A DNA stretch of 64,000 nt from the NCBI GenBank assembly GCA_963700785.1, contig CAVOYZ010000006.1:1-64000 (forward strand), given 5' to 3'. This document shows positions 63,183 through 64,000 of this stretch, one piece after another (position 1 is the stretch's first letter; each line of letters opens with the position of its first letter). The translations under genes and the position numbers were made by a program. The notes beneath the pieces are model-generated. The model was not told where the DNA came from and did no database searches. It was given only the letters and a program-made list of their open reading frames with translations. This stretch comes from CAXMST01 sp963700785 (GTDB lineage: Bacteria > Actinomycetota > Thermoleophilia > Solirubrobacterales > 70-9).

Positions 63183-64000
63183 ATGCAGACGACAACCGGG
63201 GGGCGCGAGTACCCGACCGGGGGTTGGGGGGTGCGGATGGGCACCCGCATCGCGATCGCCGCCGCGCTGGTTGCAGCCTGCCTGGCGATGCTGCTGCTTG
63301 CCGCCGACGCCCGCGGCGGCACCTACGAGGTCCACCAATGCCAGCACCAGGCACCGCAGAACCACAGCCACGAGGCGCTGGCCAGCATCTTCCCCAGCCC
63401 CGGCCCCTACACCGTCGGCGCCGGCAGCTCCGTCTGCAGCAGCGCCGCGCGCGAGTATGCGATCCAGAGCGAGCCGACCGGAACCGCGCTCAACGGCCAG
63501 TACGGCCTCGCTCGCTTTCTGGCCCCCGAGGGAACCAAGATCGTCGGCGTCGAGGTCAACGCCCGCCTCCGCAACGAGTCCGGCCACCGCGCCCGGCTGG
63601 CGATGGCAAACGCGGCCGGGATCGAGAAGGTGCGATTCGCCGCCGGCGGCTCGGAGCCGACCGGGTTCAGCCACTACAGCTGGCCCGCGACGCCACCGGC
63701 CGCCGGCGCCTACCAGCAGTTCACCGCCGGCCTCTTCTGCGACAACCCCGGCTCCCTCTGCCCGATCACCGGCGGCGGCGACCGGGCCAAAGCTGACATC
63801 CGCGACGTGAGGCTGACGATCAGGGACGACGTCCCACCGACAGTGAGCCTGAGCGGAGAGCTGGTCGACGGCGGATGGGTGCGGGGGGAATCGTCACTGC
63901 GGAGCGTCGCTCATGACGACGGAGGCGGCCTACGAGCCGCCCTCACGAGCGTGAACGGGGTCGTCACCGCAGGCTCGCTGCTGCCCTGTCAACTGATTGC
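63183..64000 (+). CDS. secreted protein of unknown function (3' end cut by window)
   Basis: ATG 63183 follows AAGGGAG. A signal/anchor segment (AIAAALVAACLAMLLLAADA) precedes a mature part starting GGTYEVHQCQHQAPQNHSHE. The mature part has paired cysteines (SSVCSS, LFCDNPGSLCP) and beta-rich segments (GTKIVGVEVNARLRNESGHR), then an Ig-like start (DDVPPTVSLSGELVDGGW). This resembles a family of large Thermoleophilia surface proteins. 272 codons are in the window and the C-terminus is missing. Function unknown. Confidence 0.78.
   Translation, partial: MQTTTGGREYPTGGWGVRMGTRIAIAAALVAACLAMLLLAADARGGTYEVHQCQHQAPQNHSHEALASIFPSPGPYTVGAGSSVCSSAAREYAIQSEPTGTALNGQYGLARFLAPEGTKIVGVEVNARLRNESGHRARLAMANAAGIEKVRFAAGGSEPTGFSHYSWPATPPAAGAYQQFTAGLFCDNPGSLCPITGGGDRAKADIRDVRLTIRDDVPPTVSLSGELVDGGWVRGESSLRSVAHDDGGGLRAALTSVNGVVTAGSLLPCQLI

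Overview
The window is a high-GC (roughly 70% by eye) actinobacterial chromosome segment. The protein set points to the class Thermoleophilia, probably order Solirubrobacterales: several secreted proteins end in a Lys/Arg-rich Ig-like module, and there are CSLREA/parallel-beta-helix, RTX-type and beta-propeller secreted proteins, an actinobacterial-type RecQ and a DUF6159-like membrane protein. This placement is inferred from family content; no rRNA is present. About eight genes carry single-base frameshifts, some in G homopolymers, so the sequence probably contains indel errors or is a draft/metagenomic contig.

Layout. 1-9249: HD-GYP phosphodiesterase (cut by the window edge), calcineurin-like phosphoesterase, ornithine aminotransferase (rocD), a secreted Ig-module protein, a DUF6159-like membrane protein, a zinc-ribbon protein, a TPR protein and a TM0106-type RecB-like nuclease. 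9250-12345: a Cys-type sulfatase and its formylglycine-generating enzyme, bracketed by two tRNA 3' fragments (Met-like and Arg-like), which looks like an acquired island. 12366-25939: a YegP-like protein, secreted alpha/beta hydrolase, RTX-repeat protein, glutaredoxin-like protein, a broken double FkbM methyltransferase, a CSLREA beta-helix protein, a patatin-like protein, an Ig-repeat surface protein, a frameshifted RecQ and a TetR regulator with a clear operator. 26017-29431: a leaderless XRE/nucleotidyltransferase pair, a small secreted protein and a NarL-type two-component system.

29461-43005 is the centrepiece: an aerobic carbon monoxide dehydrogenase locus. CoxL carries the form I active-site motif AYRCSFR. 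One minus-strand operon, with genes overlapping by 1-8 bases or nearly abutting, runs from 41675 to 31599: five small single-TM proteins, coxM, coxS, coxL, a CoxI/XdhC-YHS fusion, a MobA-like (MocA) nucleotidyltransferase, coxD, coxE, a tiny Cys/His protein, and a stand-alone 153-aa protein homologous to part of CoxL. Next to it are YceI, coxG, a zinc-ribbon protein and small membrane proteins; a second XdhC-type protein is divergent at 41848. The five-gene membrane cassette and the orphan CoxL-like protein are the strongest candidates for something not previously described.

43102-64000: a truncated and a near-complete NHL-type propeller gene, enoyl-CoA hydratase-like protein, cyclopropane-fatty-acid synthase operon, winged-helix protein, Rieske protein without a canonical start, a large lactonase-like propeller, a deazaflavin-nitroreductase/membrane fusion, an AAA ATPase-RecD2 operon, an unlisted 42-aa basic ORF, a leaderless CGNR regulator, GDSL hydrolase, COG4315-type lipoprotein, MBL-fold hydrolase, trypsin-like secreted protease, a four-repeat WMLGQP protein and a truncated secreted protein.

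A recurring regulatory theme is leaderless transcription: at least eleven genes have a TANNNT-like -10 hexamer 6-8 bases upstream of the start codon and no Shine-Dalgarno sequence, while neighbouring genes have strong SD sequences.
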